From Clostridiaceae bacterium (GTDB taxonomy: Bacteria; Bacillota; Clostridia; Oscillospirales; Acutalibacteraceae), in NCBI GenBank assembly GCA_904502215.1, contig CAJGDQ010000016.1:1-14437 (forward strand): DNA of 14,437 nucleotides, written 5' to 3'. How positions within the stretch are numbered: position 1 is the first letter of the stretch; each line of letters opens with the position of its first letter. This document shows, piece after piece, positions 12,620 through 14,437 of the stretch. A program made the translations under genes and the position numbers. The notes below the pieces were generated by a model, which saw nothing but the letters and a program-made list of their open reading frames with translations, did no database searches and was not told the DNA's origin.

Positions 12620-13978
12620 TTATCCAACACTTATATTCTCGGTTGGATTTTTAATTAAATGGTTATTTTCTTTCCTGATATTAAAGGCGGTTGCAAGAGA
12701 AATGGGACCTATTCTTCCAAGATACATTGTTGCGGCAATTATTATTTTACCCAAGGTATCAAGTAAGGGGGTTAAATTTCTTGTCAGTCCAACCGTTGCG
12801 GTTGCACTAACCGTTTCATATAGAATATCAAGGAAATTGAAATTGGATAATGCCAAAAGTAAAAGGGTTGAAATCAAAACAGTTAAAAAGGACATACTGA
12901 AAACCGCAAGAGCCTTGTTAACTGCTTGCTTTGGAATGCTTCTTGAAAAGAGGTTGATTCTTTCTCGGTTTTTAATAGTGCTGTGTGCCGAGCAAATAAG
13001 TATACAAAAAGTAACTGTTTTGATACCGCCCGCCGTTCCAACAGGGGAGCCGCCTATAAACATAAGAAGAATTGAAACAAGAGAAGAGGCATTTGTTAAA
13101 TTTTCTTGAGGGATACTCGCAAAGCCTGCCGTTCTCGTTGCTATCGACTGAAAAAGAGATATCTGGATTTTATCCCATAAATTATGTTCTTTAAGGGTTA
13201 AAGGATTATTAAATTCAAAAACGAATATCAAAATTGCGCCTGAAAGGATGAGTAATGCGGTCATAAAAAGGGCAATTTTACTGTGCAAACTCAAAAAACG
13301 GAAGCATTTTAAGCCTTTTGTTTTATGCTTTTTAATAACGAGTAATATATCCCAGATAACAATATATCCGATGCCGCCGAGGATTATCAAAGCGCAGGTT
13401 GTGAAATTGATAATTGGGTTTTCGGCATAAGAACAAAGACTGTTGGAGGATATAATATCAAACCCTGCATTGCAAAATGCTGAAATAGCAGTAAAAAACG
13501 AAATCCAAATACCCTTTAATCCAAACTGAGGCACAAATACAGTCATATACAAAAGGGCGCCTGCAGTTTCTATTAAAAATGTTCCTGCGAAAACTTTTTT
13601 AACAAACCTTACAAGACCCGAAAGGGAATTGAGGTTAAAAGCGTCCTGTATTAAAAGGCGGTCCCCGATGCCCATTTTTTTATTCAGAGCTATCATAATA
13701 CCTGCCATAATGGTTATGGTTCCCAGGCCGCCGATTTGAATGAGAATTAAAATAACTGCCTGACCGAAAATGCTCCAAGCGGAAAAGGTTGGGAGTGTTA
13801 CAAGTCCTGTAACGCAGGTGGCGCTTGTTGCAGTGAAGAGCGCATCGATAAAGGGAAGGCTATCACCGCTCGCCGAACTTATCGGAAGGCAAAGCAAGAG
13901 GCTTCCAATAAGAATAACTGCAAAAAAACTAATCATTATTATCTGAGAAGCCGAAAAAGAAAAGTTTTGTTTTTTCAT
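12620..13978 (-). CDS. ktrB: Potassium uptake channel subunit KtrB (TrkH/KtrB family)
   Basis: The 452-residue membrane protein has the four repeated pore units of the Trk/Ktr superfamily. Filter-like segments are readable in each: TCVTGL (54-59), CNAGFD (169-174), RTAGF (282-286) and TVGLTRNLTP (395-404). MFIGGSPVGTAGGIKT (306-321) is the hallmark loop of the third unit, and LGRIGPIS (420-427) is the conserved C-terminal signature. It imports K+ (with Na+ in many KtrB proteins) under control of KtrA, encoded next. The start has GGAG 8 bases upstream. It overlaps nothing and lies 15 bases after nadE, so the three genes probably share a transcript. Confidence 0.94.
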   Translation of the reverse strand: MKKQNFSFSASQIIMISFFAVILIGSLLLCLPISSASGDSLPFIDALFTATSATCVTGLVTLPTFSAWSIFGQAVILILIQIGGLGTITIMAGIMIALNKKMGIGDRLLIQDAFNLNSLSGLVRFVKKVFAGTFLIETAGALLYMTVFVPQFGLKGIWISFFTAISAFCNAGFDIISSNSLCSYAENPIINFTTCALIILGGIGYIVIWDILLVIKKHKTKGLKCFRFLSLHSKIALFMTALLILSGAILIFVFEFNNPLTLKEHNLWDKIQISLFQSIATRTAGFASIPQENLTNASSLVSILLMFIGGSPVGTAGGIKTVTFCILICSAHSTIKNRERINLFSRSIPKQAVNKALAVFSMSFLTVLISTLLLLALSNFNFLDILYETVSATATVGLTRNLTPLLDTLGKIIIAATMYLGRIGPISLATAFNIRKENNHLIKNPTENISVG

Positions 13979-13993
13979 ATAGTTTCTCCAACC

Positions 13994-14437
13994 TTAAATT
14001 TCAGGCTTAAAGCTTGGCATTAAGGAAAGCTTAAATAGGTTGGCTTTATGCTTTTTATCTATGAGTTCTTTTTTAGCCATATCCTCAATTTTGCCCGTTC
14101 TGATATAAATATCAAGTTCCTTATAGGTAAAGCCTAAATTTTCTTCATCGGTTTTCCCGCAAAGTCCGTCTATAGGGGTTTTGTCAACTAATTCTTTCGG
14201 AAGTCCTAAAACATAGCCAATTTCTTTGGCCTCGGTAACGGTGAGATTTGAAAGTGGGGAGAAATCGCCAACCGAATCTCCGTAACGGGTGGAATATCCA
14301 ACCCAGTCTTCAGAGAGATTGCAGGTGTTTGCAACACGGCCGTTTAAGGACTGACTAATCGCATAAAGAGTTGTCATTCTAATACGGGGCGGAATATTTG
14401 TAACAGTTTGTGCGGTTTTTTCGATTTCTGCGGGCAA
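13994..14437 (-). CDS. nadE: NH3-dependent NAD+ synthetase, C-terminal part
   Basis: The frame continues past the right edge; the first codon seen, TTG at 14437, is an internal leucine. The visible 147 residues carry the C-terminal half of NadE: RIRMTTLYAISQSLNGRVANTCNLSEDWVGY with NxSE, STRYGDSVGDFSPLSNLT (the GD..GDF signature), LGLPKELVDKTPIDGL and KTDEENLGFTYKELD. NadE adenylates deamido-NAD+ and amidates it with ammonia in the last step of NAD biosynthesis in the cytoplasm. The N-terminal ATP-binding SGGxDS loop lies outside the window, so dependence on free ammonia rather than a glutaminase domain is presumed from the NadE-like short C-terminus. It precedes ktrB by 15 bases. Confidence 0.93.
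   Translation of the reverse strand: MPAEIEKTAQTVTNIPPRIRMTTLYAISQSLNGRVANTCNLSEDWVGYSTRYGDSVGDFSPLSNLTVTEAKEIGYVLGLPKELVDKTPIDGLCGKTDEENLGFTYKELDIYIRTGKIEDMAKKELIDKKHKANLFKLSLMPSFKPEI

Noticed and set aside
12702..13109. 135-codon plus-strand frame inside ktrB
   Set aside because: Antisense to a conserved channel gene; its hydrophobic runs mirror the membrane helices of ktrB.
1..14437. CRISPR array, insertion sequence, integrase or phage genes
   Set aside because: No regularly spaced repeats and no transposase, recombinase or phage structural motif seen in any frame.

Overview
The window is AT-rich DNA from what looks like a gut-type Clostridia (Bacillota; an Oscillospirales/Eubacteriales relative is my best guess). 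The basis is strong Shine-Dalgarno sites, a Ktr potassium system, LemA/TPM and S11 carboxypeptidase genes, and a CDP-glycerol-type polymer cluster. I ran no database search; family names come from motifs I can read.

Layout. The left third reads rightward: the 3' end of a CDP-alcohol phosphatidyltransferase gene (1-276), its terminator, a consensus sigma-70 promoter (363-391), an interrupted tRNA-Pro copy inside a roughly 310-base hairpin-rich stretch (397-710), the intact tRNA-Pro(UGG) (721-796) and its terminator. Next comes a two-gene accessory unit (1024-4102): a membrane-anchored trypsin-like protease, then a protein joining a Schlafen-type AlbA_2 domain, a GHKL-like ATPase domain and a C-terminal RNA-recognition motif. 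A gene-poor stretch (4103-4552) holds three hairpins, an 11-base inverted repeat and a start-less reading-frame remnant.

The right two thirds read leftward. From upstream to downstream they are: nadE (cut by the window edge)-ktrB-ktrA, closed by a strong bidirectional terminator; lemA-TPM protein-D-Ala-D-Ala carboxypeptidase, closed by its own terminator; and, from a separate promoter, a CDP-glycerol glycerophosphotransferase-like gene, a YidC-sulfatase fusion and a hexapeptide acetyltransferase. The last three look like a unit that makes, modifies and perhaps exports or membrane-inserts a phosphate-linked cell-surface polymer.

The most unusual parts are the displaced tRNA-Pro with its scrambled structured leader, the AlbA_2-ATPase-RRM protein paired with a protease directly downstream of that tRNA, and the YidC-sulfatase fusion.
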